Assembly: GCA_024275615.1 (NCBI GenBank)
Contig: JAJRYU010000362.1
Span: 1 to 19,210, forward strand
Length of the DNA: 19,210 bases
Direction of reading: 5' to 3'
DNA from: Planctomycetota bacterium
GTDB taxonomy: Bacteria > Planctomycetota > GCA-002687715 > DRQF01
Part shown: positions 1 to 7,660 of the stretch, one piece after another
Position numbering within the stretch: position 1 is the stretch's first letter
How the letters are laid out: every line of letters begins with the position of its first letter
Made by a program: the position numbers and the translations under genes
The notes under the pieces: generated by a model
The model's input: the letters and a program-made list of their open reading frames with translations, nothing else
Databases searched by the model: none
What the model was told of the DNA's origin: nothing

Positions 1-2228
1 AGCTCAACGAAAACGCTCTCCGCGTCGCCGTCCTGCTTGTTCTTCAACAATGCAAATGCAAGTTCATAGAGAGCGACATCAAGATCTTTCGAGCCTTCTC
101 CCTGCTGGGCGTATTCCCGCAGGAGCTTGGCAGCGACGGCAGGCTGACCACTCTTGGCCAGCGACAGGCCACAAAGGAGTTTGGCCTCCTTGCTACGAGC
201 GTGTGGCGGATCCAGGCGCGCCAAAGGCATGAGAAAGTTCGCTGCTTCCTTGTGCTTTTTGGCTTCTCTTTCAATGAGTCCTGCGACGAAGAGCCTCTCG
301 CCATCCAACTCAGCGTCTTGCATCTTGCCACGAGCCGAAATTCTCGCGGATTCCAATCTATGGAGCCGAAAGAGTGACCATGTCAAACCCAACCTGGATT
401 CTTCAAGCCGCTCACCGTTTGGGTAATTCTTCAAATAGAGAGTGTAGGAATCTGCAGCCTCGGCTTCATTGCCAAGCCCCGCCGCGGCTGCTGCAAGACC
501 AAAGAGAACAGTGGCCTTGGTCTTTTCATCCATCGTTCTTACTGACAGGAGTCGGTATCGGTCGGCGGCCTTGGCGAATTCACCGGCACTGCGAGAGGCT
601 TCGGCCAAAACAAGAAGCGACCGTGTGCCATTCTTGTCAGAATCGTTGGTCGTGGAGACAATATTCTCGTGTACCTTGAGCGCTTCTGCATTGCGCCCCA
701 TTTTCTCCAAGCACTGAGCCGTCATTTGCCGAGCCTCGGCGGCTAGGTCGGCAACAACTCTTCGCCTGGCGAAGCCACGAAACTGTTTCAGTGCCGTCGC
801 GTAGTCGTTGAGGAGAAAGGAACTCCACGCTTCCTTGTAGAGGGCCTTGTGAATAAGAGCGACATCATCAGAACGTTTCACAACCGATCGATAGATCTGA
901 CGCGCTCTACGATAGTCCCTCGCGACGAACAAGTTCTCAGCTCTGGCGAATGCGGCATCAATTCGAATTCCTGCAGGTACACCTTCGCGATCAAGAGAAG
1001 CAAGGAGGGTAGCTGCTGCAGAATTCTTGTTCAATTGGGCTAGGCAGTGAGCTCTGGAATACCGCGACTCGTAGCGGATGGTATCTTCAATACCATCATT
1101 GTCGAGCAACTGAAAATGAGTGGCAGCTTCCTCAAAACTCTCCGCTCGCATCAACGCGTCGGCGAGACGATATCGTCGATTCGGTGTGGCGTCGCCTGAG
1201 ACCGCTTCCTTGAGAGCTCTCAGGCCCGCCTCGGCATCGCCGCTCTCGCTTGCCAAGACGCCGCGCCAATACTTAAGGTCTTGAGCAATCGTCGCAATGT
1301 TGTTCGGCACCAACTCCAGGAGTTTTAGTCCGGATTCTGTCTTGGCAGCTTCATGAAGGAGAGCGGCTTCACGGATCATCGCCCGTGCTGCCTTTTCTCC
1401 GTCCCCCCGTTCAATGGCTTTCCCAAAACACGTGCCGGCTTCGTCAATGCGCTGAGCTCGGGCTCGAATACGGGCTCGCCCTATCCAAGCGTCGGAGCTG
1501 AAGTCAGCGATCCCGGATTCCAAGGTTCTTAGAAACGCTTGATCAGCGGCCTCAAGATTGCCAGATTCCAATTCAACCTCACCCATCATGAGGTGAGCTT
1601 CGCTTGCGGTTTCAGCTTCGCAATCGCCGTTCGTCACCAAAGAAAAACAGCGCTTGGCTTCTTTCTTGTCGCCTAGTTCGAAAGCGATGTAGCCGAGAGT
1701 GAGCGCAGCGTTGGCTCGGTACCCTTCGTTATGTGGGGCGGAGAGAATCGACGAGAACAGAGGCTGCGCCTCCCTTTTTTTCTCCAGTTTTAGGAGAGAC
1801 TCTGCTGTGGCATAAGTCGCGGCAACCCAAACCTCATCACCTTTTTCTTTCCTGACCCTGCTTAAGGCCTTGATCGCTTGCTCGTGGCGTCCTAATCGCG
1901 AGAGGATTTCCCCTTGTCGAAATTCCGCCTCCCGACGTAATTCCTTGTCACCAGCAGCTAAGAACTTCTCGAACTCAGGAAGAGCTTCTTCGAATTTCTT
2001 CAGCTGAAAAAGAGATTCCCCAAGATGGAAATGGGCTTTGGCGACCCGAGGACCTTGGGACTTCGTCGCCAAGAACTTGCGCCAAGCTGGTACCGCACGT
2101 TCGTACATGCCACGATCAAACAATGCTGCAGCGAAATCATAGGACTCGCGACCTCTTTCTTGGCCTGATGCTGAGCTAACGATAACGGCTAGTAAGAAAA
2201 GAAGAGTCCTTAGGCGGGCTGGGGGCAT
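1..2228 (-). CDS. Secreted TPR-repeat protein, C-terminus beyond window edge (partial)
   Basis: The reading frame is open from an ATG at 2228 to the left edge, giving about 742 codons with no stop. The first 23 residues look like a Sec signal peptide: basic start MPPARLR, hydrophobic LLFLLAVIV, then SSASG before Gln. The rest is a nearly continuous array of helix-turn-helix repeats of about 34-38 residues with TPR-type spacing (for example YDFAAALFDRGMYERAVPAW, then HFHLGESLFQLKKFEEALPE). No catalytic domain is visible in the part present. TPR arrays are protein-binding scaffolds; a periplasmic location follows from the signal peptide. The partner is unknown. A possible ribosome site (AAAGGG) lies 6 bases before the ATG, and a palindrome lies about 90 bases upstream. 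Such long secreted TPR proteins are common in planctomycetes and myxobacteria. The repeat assignment is fairly sure; the function is not. Confidence 0.85.
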   Translation of the reverse strand, partial: MPPARLRTLLFLLAVIVSSASGQERGRESYDFAAALFDRGMYERAVPAWRKFLATKSQGPRVAKAHFHLGESLFQLKKFEEALPEFEKFLAAGDKELRREAEFRQGEILSRLGRHEQAIKALSRVRKEKGDEVWVAATYATAESLLKLEKKREAQPLFSSILSAPHNEGYRANAALTLGYIAFELGDKKEAKRCFSLVTNGDCEAETASEAHLMMGEVELESGNLEAADQAFLRTLESGIADFSSDAWIGRARIRARAQRIDEAGTCFGKAIERGDGEKAARAMIREAALLHEAAKTESGLKLLELVPNNIATIAQDLKYWRGVLASESGDAEAGLRALKEAVSGDATPNRRYRLADALMRAESFEEAATHFQLLDNDGIEDTIRYESRYSRAHCLAQLNKNSAAATLLASLDREGVPAGIRIDAAFARAENLFVARDYRRARQIYRSVVKRSDDVALIHKALYKEAWSSFLLNDYATALKQFRGFARRRVVADLAAEARQMTAQCLEKMGRNAEALKVHENIVSTTNDSDKNGTRSLLVLAEASRSAGEFAKAADRYRLLSVRTMDEKTKATVLFGLAAAAAGLGNEAEAADSYTLYLKNYPNGERLEESRLGLTWSLFRLHRLESARISARGKMQDAELDGERLFVAGLIEREAKKHKEAANFLMPLARLDPPHARSKEAKLLCGLSLAKSGQPAVAAKLLREYAQQGEGSKDLDVALYELAFALLKNKQDGDAESVFVE

Positions 2229-2315
2229 GACGATCCCTTTCGTTTTTCGGCGTTGGCAGCGTTTCTTCCCGGTGGCAAGTCGGATACGGCGCCAAAGGCC
2301 GTTTCCTTCGCTAAT

Positions 2316-2335
2316 TCTCCTAAAAGCTTAGGAGA
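2316..2335. repeat. Perfect 8-bp inverted repeat with 4-base loop
   Basis: TCTCCTAA and TTAGGAGA flank a 4-base centre (AAGC on the plus strand). The element lies about 88 bases upstream of the minus-strand TPR-protein ATG. It could be a dimeric regulator site or a hairpin in that gene's leader RNA. No T-tract follows on either strand, so a terminator is unlikely. Its function is unproven. Confidence 0.45.
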
Positions 2336-2756
2336 TAGAGGGGGCAGCGGGAAGGATGGAAAGACGTGGTTGCGGGTTGCACGCGGGAAGATGCCCTGCA
2401 AATGGGGAACAGCGGGCATTTGCGAAGTCTGAGATCTGCCGAATTCTCATGGATTCCGGCCAGAATGACAGCAAGAATAGCCGTAGGACCCTGGCAAATT
2501 GTCAGTACGAATGCGGAAACCTTGCTGAGAAGTGACGAATATGTTGGGAATGAGTTTTGCTACTTCTTAGTGAGATCGTGGTCGGTGTTGAACAAAGTCT
2601 GTGGCTTCAGGCCTCGAAACACCTTCCATGGTGATTCTCTGTCGTTCCACACTTTTGTTGGTACCGACAGCGTATTCGAGGTCAAAGGTTGAAGGAGTCA
2701 ACTACTTCAAGTCGTGTTTGACGGCTGACATGGAAAACTAACACGGTATCGAAGCG

Positions 2757-2775
2757 GGCGGCTATGCCAACGTCA
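2757..2775 (+). promoter_or_regulatory. Candidate shared upstream element, copy 1 (GGCTATGCCAA core)
   Basis: The 19 bases here match 16 of 19 bases at 17271-17289, with an identical 11-base core GGCTATGCCAA. Each copy ends 17-25 bases before the ATG of a plus-strand membrane-protein gene, and a GTTAGG follows shortly after both. It could be a promoter or regulator site, but no standard hexamer pair is evident around it. With only two copies, chance remains possible. Confidence 0.25.
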
Positions 2776-2792
2776 ATAGGTTAGGATAGGAC

Positions 2793-3698
2793 ATGAGTAT
2801 TCCATTACAGATGATGCAGAACGGCTTTTCTCTTGGTCGCGTTGCCGGAATCAATATCAACGTCAATCAAAGTGCGTTCTTCTTGGGTTTCATTCTCTTA
2901 CTCAATGGTTTCTCCTTCCTTGGCTTTTCTCTGGCGACCATCGTTGTCGTTCCTATCATGGTCGTTCTCTTTCTGCTCTCCTTGTTGGCACACGAATTGG
3001 GCCACTCCCTGGTGGCGAGGTCCTTCGGCATTCAGACAGAAGCCATCACCCTTCACGCCCTCGGTGGCGTTGCCAAGATCTTGTCGGAACCGAAAACCGC
3101 TGGACAGGAGTTCTTGATCGCCATTGCTGGCCCTCTCGTCAGTCTTAGCCTGGCAGCTGCATTCGGATTGACATCCATGGTAGGTGTGACTCTGGGTATT
3201 CCCGATCTGGTCATTTTGTCGATCTTCTATCTTGCCATTGGCAACCTGGCACTTGGTGTTTTCAACATGCTCCCAGGGCTCCCTCTTGATGGCGGCCGAG
3301 CCTTGAGGGCAGCCGTGTGGTATTTTCGCCGCGACCGATCGAAGGCAACCATTGTGGCGGCCACTGGCGGCGAAATCATCGGCCTCATTTTCTACGGCTT
3401 GGCCTTTATTAGTCTCATGGGCGGAGATCTAAGTGGTGCCATGATGACGGGTTTCATGGGCTGGTTCCTGCGTAAGGCAGCGACAACGGAAAAGCTCCAC
3501 GCACAAACTCAAGGGCGACGGCCAGGAGGACTAGGAGGCGTGTTTGACCTTCTGAAGATGATGAACCAGCAGCGCCGCCGGTCGGATACTGGTTACTTTC
3601 GCGCCAACATGAATCCGCAGGGCCCCACGCCTGGCAATGAAGACGAAGAAGTTATTCGTTACCCAGATGGCCGCGAAGTGTACATTAGGAAACGTTAG
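2793..3698 (+). CDS. Site-2-protease-like M50 family intramembrane zinc metalloprotease
   Basis: This 301-residue polytopic membrane protein carries both hallmarks of the M50/S2P family. HELGH lies at residues 67-71 inside a hydrophobic helix (two His zinc ligands and the catalytic Glu). NMLPGLPLDGG at about 158-168 includes Asp166, expected to be the third ligand. Family members cleave membrane-embedded substrates such as anti-sigma factors; the substrate here is unknown. About five or six hydrophobic segments lie between residues 25 and 225, followed by a basic, Gln/Arg-rich soluble tail. There are no CBS or PDZ domains, so this is the compact form. The start is supported by a purine-rich site (AGGATAGG) 2 bases before ATG 2793. 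The stop overlaps the convergent glycosyltransferase by 14 bp. The family call is firm; the role is open. Confidence 0.92.
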   Translation: MSIPLQMMQNGFSLGRVAGININVNQSAFFLGFILLLNGFSFLGFSLATIVVVPIMVVLFLLSLLAHELGHSLVARSFGIQTEAITLHALGGVAKILSEPKTAGQEFLIAIAGPLVSLSLAAAFGLTSMVGVTLGIPDLVILSIFYLAIGNLALGVFNMLPGLPLDGGRALRAAVWYFRRDRSKATIVAATGGEIIGLIFYGLAFISLMGGDLSGAMMTGFMGWFLRKAATTEKLHAQTQGRRPGGLGGVFDLLKMMNQQRRRSDTGYFRANMNPQGPTPGNEDEEVIRYPDGREVYIRKR

Positions 3699-5163
3699 TC
3701 TGCCCGTTGGAGAATCCGAGCTCTTTCGACAGCGATTCGAGTTGCTCCAGAAGTAAAGGCTCGTCGGGCATGTTCTTGAGCGCCAATGACAAGATGTCTG
3801 CGGCTTCATCGATGCGGTCTTCGCGTTGAAGAAGCTCGGACAGCTGTACAACAAGTCTTGTGTTCCTCGGTTCCTCACGCAAGCGGCGAATGAGTTCTTG
3901 TTCGGCCAAGCCAGCAAGAGAACGAGCAGAATTTGCATCGGGCTTGGAGGTGGCCAAGGCTTGAAGCCGTAGTTCCACCATGTCTGCGGCATGATTCCAA
4001 GTGAACTCGTCGACGATCGTTCGACGAGCCGCTCGGCCCTTCTCCATTCGCTTCGCTGGACTCAACACGGCCTCTCGCATGAGGTAGCCCAGAGCATCGG
4101 GGTCGGGATTTGCCAGCCATGGATATCCGCAGGCATCCATTTCACTGATTTTTTTCGTCGGCATGTCATGGCGTGACGCAGGAATAAGATAAGAGTTTTG
4201 CTGGTTGCAAAAGTCCATCGCTGCACCAAGTCCTGTCACGATTGCTGGGCGCCCACAAGCCATGGCTTCGGCCATCGGCATGCCAAAACCCTCGCCGTGA
4301 TAGGGATGCACAAGAACATCAGCCGCTGTGAAGAGTCCGGCCACCTGATCGTGGCGTAGGTGATAATCGATATATTCGATTTCGGGAGCAACGGGATCAT
4401 CAGCAAACGCTCTAATTTGATCTTGCGCTGTGGAGCCACGGTAGACGCCCTTGCCTCCCATATCTTTGATGACCAGGCAAACGTCGTCTTCCCGCTTGAA
4501 GAAACGCCGGTAAGTTTCGAGTAGAAGCTGAATCCCCTTGCGAGGGATTGTGCCGCCGACGAAGAGAAACTTGAAACTCTTGTTAGTCGCGAACTGGGCT
4601 GGCGGCGCCTGGGGACAAAAACGAGTGACATCGACTCCATTGGGTATGACAAAGACCTTGGCCGATGAGATGCCACTGTCGATGTAGCACTGCCTGGCAT
4701 ATCGGGAAGGAACCCAAATCTCATCAACTTCATCCCTCATGGGTTGTAGCCAAGGGGCAGGAATAAAGCCGTATTCCCATGGCTGAATCATCACCCACTT
4801 CCCGACCTCTGGTCGTTCGAAAGAAGGGGGCCACTGATGTCTGACATGGATTTGTGTTCGATTCCTTGGTGAGCAGCCAAAGCGCTCTTCCAATTTCATC
4901 AATTTGGAATCATCGCCAGCGGCGTAGTCATGGTCTTCGTAGAGTTTGATGCCAATGTCGATCCCCCTCTCCAACAAGGCGGAACACAACTCACGATTGA
5001 CGATGGCGAGAGAATGAGTGACAAACTGGGAACCCTCCCAAACCACACCGATATTGTGATTCTGGCGAACACCTCGCCTTCGACGTGCAGGGATTTGAAG
5101 AGACAGCCTCCTCGCGGTGTCCAATAGCCCCAACTGACCCATTTCTATTGGCTCTCCACCCAT
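3685..5163 (-). CDS. GT-B glycosyltransferase, family 4/group 1 type, with helical-repeat C-terminal tail
   Basis: This 492-residue protein has a GT-B fold pattern. The N-terminal half shows a group-1 layout, including WVPSRYARQCYIDSGI and VIPNGVD (about 150-178). The donor-binding half begins with KFLFVGGTIPRKGIQLLL (about 198-215). The EX7E signature is Glu291-GFGMPMA-Glu299, followed by ACGRPAIVTG. Family members transfer a sugar from a nucleotide-sugar to lipid, glycan or protein acceptors; the acceptor is not evident. Residues about 415-485 form two or three TPR-like helical pairs (EQELIRRLREEPRNTRLVVQ), an extension beyond the usual core. The ATG at 5163 follows GGAGGAG by 8 bases; an in-frame ATG at 5142 is an alternative. 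The gene follows the HEAT-repeat gene on the same strand after 97 bases and may share its transcript. Confidence 0.9.
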   Translation of the reverse strand: MGGEPIEMGQLGLLDTARRLSLQIPARRRRGVRQNHNIGVVWEGSQFVTHSLAIVNRELCSALLERGIDIGIKLYEDHDYAAGDDSKLMKLEERFGCSPRNRTQIHVRHQWPPSFERPEVGKWVMIQPWEYGFIPAPWLQPMRDEVDEIWVPSRYARQCYIDSGISSAKVFVIPNGVDVTRFCPQAPPAQFATNKSFKFLFVGGTIPRKGIQLLLETYRRFFKREDDVCLVIKDMGGKGVYRGSTAQDQIRAFADDPVAPEIEYIDYHLRHDQVAGLFTAADVLVHPYHGEGFGMPMAEAMACGRPAIVTGLGAAMDFCNQQNSYLIPASRHDMPTKKISEMDACGYPWLANPDPDALGYLMREAVLSPAKRMEKGRAARRTIVDEFTWNHAADMVELRLQALATSKPDANSARSLAGLAEQELIRRLREEPRNTRLVVQLSELLQREDRIDEAADILSLALKNMPDEPLLLEQLESLSKELGFSNGQTNVS

Positions 5164-5182
5164 GACCGGAACTCCTCCGGTC
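5164..5182 (-). promoter_or_regulatory. Hairpin holding the ribosome-binding site, abutting the glycosyltransferase ATG
   Basis: On the minus strand GACCGGA and TCCGGTC form a perfect 7-bp stem around loop GGAGT, and the 3' arm touches the ATG at 5163. The Shine-Dalgarno sequence GGAGGAG lies partly in the stem and partly in the loop. Such a structure would be expected to limit or modulate initiation. No antiterminator or ligand-binding fold is visible upstream, so the regulatory role is inferred. Confidence 0.5.
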
Positions 5183-5260
5183 TAGATATCGGCAGATCAG
5201 CCTCTTTTCATGCACGAGAATCGAAAGATTACCCACTCAACATTTAACCTGATTCCCGCA

Positions 5261-6691
5261 TCAGCGTCGGCGTTTCCGCTTTTTCTTCGCTTTAGATTCC
5301 TCCGGATCGAGGAGCTCATCGTCATCGTGAAACTCGTCCAGATCACTCTCAAGATCGACATAATCCTGGGATTCAATGGCTCTTAAGCACAAAGCAGCGT
5401 AGTCCCGAAGTTTCTCCTCACGGTCCTTTGCAGCCACTTTCTTGAGCGTCGGCTTGAGTTTCTTCGTTTCGAGCGTGGCAATCTTCTTGCGGCGGGCCAT
5501 GTAAGCGGCCTTTTCCTTGGGGTTCGTCGTGAGGGCAGAGCCATTGCGGTATTGGAGCGCCAAGGTCGTTGACGCATGACAAGCGACAGCACGCACCACG
5601 ACATCGGTGTCACCCTTTGCCAGCTTGATCAACTTGGAGAATTCCTTCGCATTGACAGAAACCTCGAGGCAAGCGCGAATAGCGTGAATCCGCACATCCG
5701 ATTTATTCGATTTCAACGCCTTGTTGAGGATCTTTCGCGATGTCTTGTTGTCGCCATCGCAAGTCACGATCGTGCGGACACACAGAGCCTTGTTTCGCGT
5801 ACTGCTCTCGACGCCAAATGCCTTGGCAATCGGCTCGATCGCCTCCACCATGGCTAATTTCCCCAGGGCCATGAGTGTGACCTTGCGCAATCTTTGGCTG
5901 CGGTCCTTCAAAGTCTCAAGCAAGGCTGGTAGGCAGGTGGCGTTGGCAGCCTCGCCAATAGCTGTGACCGCTTCCACACGTTTGATCAAATCTCTGTCTG
6001 GTTTTGTCTGGCGAATCAGGAACTTGATTATTTTCGGGTCGTCACGTTTGGCGATGGCATCAAGCGCTTTCCTACGCGTCGCTGCATTGTCAGATTTACC
6101 TTCGCTTAGGAGACGCTCAAGAAGCTCAGTCGCTCGCTTATCGACCGCATCAGGAGACAGAGCGGGATTATAGTAGTAGAGCGCCCGATTCATGAGACCA
6201 ATCAACTCGCTAGAAGGAAGATCCCAGGGCCTCCGAATCATGACCTTCAGGTCTGGCGTCACGAAAACGAACTGCGGAGCGGTCACAGTCTTGCTTTCCA
6301 AGACCGTGCCTCTGGCCATCGTTTCCGAAAGACGATGCTCGGCGCAAGTGACGGTACCGAAACGACCGCATTTTCCATCTTCTTTAAAGACCTTCTCGCC
6401 CTTGTGATCGCCCAAGCTCCCCAAGACACAGACGAACTTCTTCGATAGCTCGATCACCTTCTTGTTGCGGAAATGGTCCCTTGCCATGTTCGCACATGCC
6501 GGTTCATCGTCCATATTGAAATGGATCATGATGGGACGTTTCTCAGCTTGGGCGCGCTTCACGGCGTCTGCCCAATTGAGCTCCCAAGCGATCTTCCCTT
6601 TCGGGGCCGCTGATTCGTGGTCGTTGGGAACGGAGGTGCTCACAAACACCACCAACCCGAGAATCAGATTCCAACTCAAAAGTCTCAACAT
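5261..6691 (-). CDS. Secreted thioredoxin-like/HEAT-repeat protein
   Basis: The chosen ATG at 6691 follows GAGAGGG and opens a clear signal peptide (MLRLLSWNLILGLVVFV). A GTG frame extension to 6721 lacks these features and was not used. Residues about 35-175 resemble a thioredoxin fold: KRPIMIHFNMDDEPACANM at the active-site position and TAPQFVFVTPD containing the expected cis-proline (Pro139). The active-site pair reads Glu-Pro-Ala-Cys66, so the first Cys of CxxC is missing and normal dithiol exchange is unlikely. Cys108 and Cys116 lie in an insertion and might substitute. Residues about 185-440 form HEAT-type repeats (FLIRQTKPDRDLIKRVEAVT, ALLETLKDRSQRLRKVTLMA). The tail switches from strongly acidic (about 445-467) to strongly basic (KKKRKRRR). 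It is probably a periplasmic or surface binding protein. It lies upstream of the glycosyltransferase on the same strand. Confidence 0.82.
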   Translation of the reverse strand: MLRLLSWNLILGLVVFVSTSVPNDHESAAPKGKIAWELNWADAVKRAQAEKRPIMIHFNMDDEPACANMARDHFRNKKVIELSKKFVCVLGSLGDHKGEKVFKEDGKCGRFGTVTCAEHRLSETMARGTVLESKTVTAPQFVFVTPDLKVMIRRPWDLPSSELIGLMNRALYYYNPALSPDAVDKRATELLERLLSEGKSDNAATRRKALDAIAKRDDPKIIKFLIRQTKPDRDLIKRVEAVTAIGEAANATCLPALLETLKDRSQRLRKVTLMALGKLAMVEAIEPIAKAFGVESSTRNKALCVRTIVTCDGDNKTSRKILNKALKSNKSDVRIHAIRACLEVSVNAKEFSKLIKLAKGDTDVVVRAVACHASTTLALQYRNGSALTTNPKEKAAYMARRKKIATLETKKLKPTLKKVAAKDREEKLRDYAALCLRAIESQDYVDLESDLDEFHDDDELLDPEESKAKKKRKRRR

Positions 6692-7006
6692 TACTTTCCC
6701 TCTCGCTCCCAGGGATGGCACCCATTCATGTTTAGAACGCCATTTTGGTAGGATTGTTCCGCCTTACTTCATTGAGACGTGTTTTTTTGTCTCGAAATAC
6801 CATCGAATTTCATGGGTGAGTGGATATTCTGGATCTACGCACCAAGAAATTGCGCGAGAATCCTCACATCTCTTGATGGCAAAAACACTTAGCGAATTTT
6901 GACGTTGGGGGACTCGGGGGTTAAGGTAAGGAAACACTAACGGAATGCACCGTTCATCTGAAATTCAAGTGGCCAGCCATTGGATTGGTCTCAGAAGAGG
7001 AATCAT
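6692..7006. other. Divergent intergenic region between the HEAT-repeat gene and sodB
   Basis: These 315 bases must hold promoters for both outward genes. Visible are GAGAGGG just before the minus-strand ATG at 6691 and AGAGGAA just before the sodB ATG at 7007. I found no strong palindrome or recognisable regulator site; a 5-bp repeat GAGAC/GTCTC around a T-run (6774-6793) is too weak to call. No open frame here looks coding. Confidence 0.5.
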
Positions 7007-7585
7007 ATGTCCCATGAACTACCCCAGTTGCCATTCGCCATGGATGCACTGGCACCACACATTTCTAAGGAAACTCTCGAATACCATTACGGCAAACACC
7101 ACAAGGCCTATGTGGACAAATTGAATGCCGCATTGCCAGACTCAGGTTTCGAAAACGACAGCCTCGAGGACATCGTCAAGAAGGCCTCCGGTGGCGTCTT
7201 CAACAATGCCGCACAGATCTGGAATCATAGCTTTTACTGGAATAGCCTTTCGCCTGACGGTGGCGGCGCCCCGAGTGGCGCCATCGCCGACGCCATCAAC
7301 AGTGCTTTCGGCACCTTTGACAAATTCAAAGAGACCTTCACTCAGGCGGCAGCCACTCACTTCGGGTCTGGTTGGGCTTGGCTGGTGAAAGACTCCGACG
7401 GAAACTTGGATATCGTGACAACCCACGACGCCGGTTGCCCCTTGACGGACGGCAAAACTCCTCTTCTCACCTGTGATGTCTGGGAACACGCCTATTACGT
7501 CGACTACCGCAACGCACGTCCCAAATATATCGAGGCATTCTGGAATCTCGTTAACTGGGAACACGCCAACTCCTGCCTCGGGTAA
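7007..7585 (+). CDS. sodB: Iron-type superoxide dismutase
   Basis: This cytosolic enzyme dismutates superoxide to oxygen and hydrogen peroxide. The 192-residue protein is full length for SodB. Metal ligands are visible at the expected spots: His27 (YHYGKHH), His74 (WNHSFYW), Asp157 and His161 (DVWEHAYY). Gln70 in NNAAQIWNH and the FGSGWAWL segment are iron-type features; the Mn type usually has this Gln contributed from elsewhere. The ATG at 7007 is preceded by AGAGGAA at 6 bases; an in-frame TTG at 6980 lacks a site and adds residues not found in the family. It stands alone on the plus strand and ends at a strong bidirectional terminator. No Fur-like box could be recognised upstream. Metal specificity is inferred from sequence only. 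Confidence 0.97.
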   Translation: MSHELPQLPFAMDALAPHISKETLEYHYGKHHKAYVDKLNAALPDSGFENDSLEDIVKKASGGVFNNAAQIWNHSFYWNSLSPDGGGAPSGAIADAINSAFGTFDKFKETFTQAAATHFGSGWAWLVKDSDGNLDIVTTHDAGCPLTDGKTPLLTCDVWEHAYYVDYRNARPKYIEAFWNLVNWEHANSCLG

Positions 7586-7613
7586 CTGAAGCTTGAAAGC
7601 GACAAGTCTCACG

Positions 7614-7650
7614 AAAAGAAGGCTGAACTCAGAGGGTTCAGCCTTCTTTT
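7614..7650. terminator. Bidirectional intrinsic terminator between sodB and the MscS-type gene
   Basis: AAAAGAAGGCTGAAC (7614-7628) and GTTCAGCCTTCTTTT (7636-7650) are perfectly complementary over 15 bp around a 7-base loop. The T-run on the right serves sodB, and the A-run on the left becomes a U-run for the minus-strand transcript ending at 7661. Placement between two convergent stop codons fits a shared terminator. Confidence 0.93.
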
Positions 7651-7660
7651 GTGGGCCAAT

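Larger units (their letters stand above)
2229..2792. other. Intergenic region between divergent TPR-protein and M50-protease genes
   Basis: This 564-base stretch separates two outward-facing genes, so it should carry both promoters. I could not assign convincing -35/-10 hexamers. It contains the palindrome at 2316-2335 and, near its right end, a 19-base element (2757-2775) resembling one upstream of the other divergently placed plus-strand gene at 17315. A 108-codon open frame starting with GTG at 2366 exists on the plus strand but has no recognisable domain, and I do not regard it as a gene. Confidence 0.6.

Noticed and set aside
2210..2419. 69-codon minus-strand frame overlapping the TPR-gene start
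   Set aside because: It runs out of frame across the well-supported TPR-gene start and signal peptide, and its proline-rich product shows no domain.
2366..2692. 108-codon plus-strand open frame starting with GTG in the intergenic region
   Set aside because: No recognisable domain, no signal peptide or repeat pattern, weak start context, and composition unlike neighbouring proteins. It could be a chance frame. Conservation in relatives would be needed to revive it.
6692..6721. GTG start ten codons upstream of the HEAT-repeat protein ATG
   Set aside because: ATG 6691 has GAGAGGG just before it and begins a proper signal peptide. The extension covers that ribosome site.
6774..6793. GAGAC/GTCTC inverted repeat around a T-run upstream of sodB
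   Set aside because: The stem is only 5 bp with a 10-base loop, which is expected often by chance.
6980..7006. TTG start adding nine residues to SodB
   Set aside because: ATG 7007 has a good ribosome site and matches the normal SodB N-terminus.
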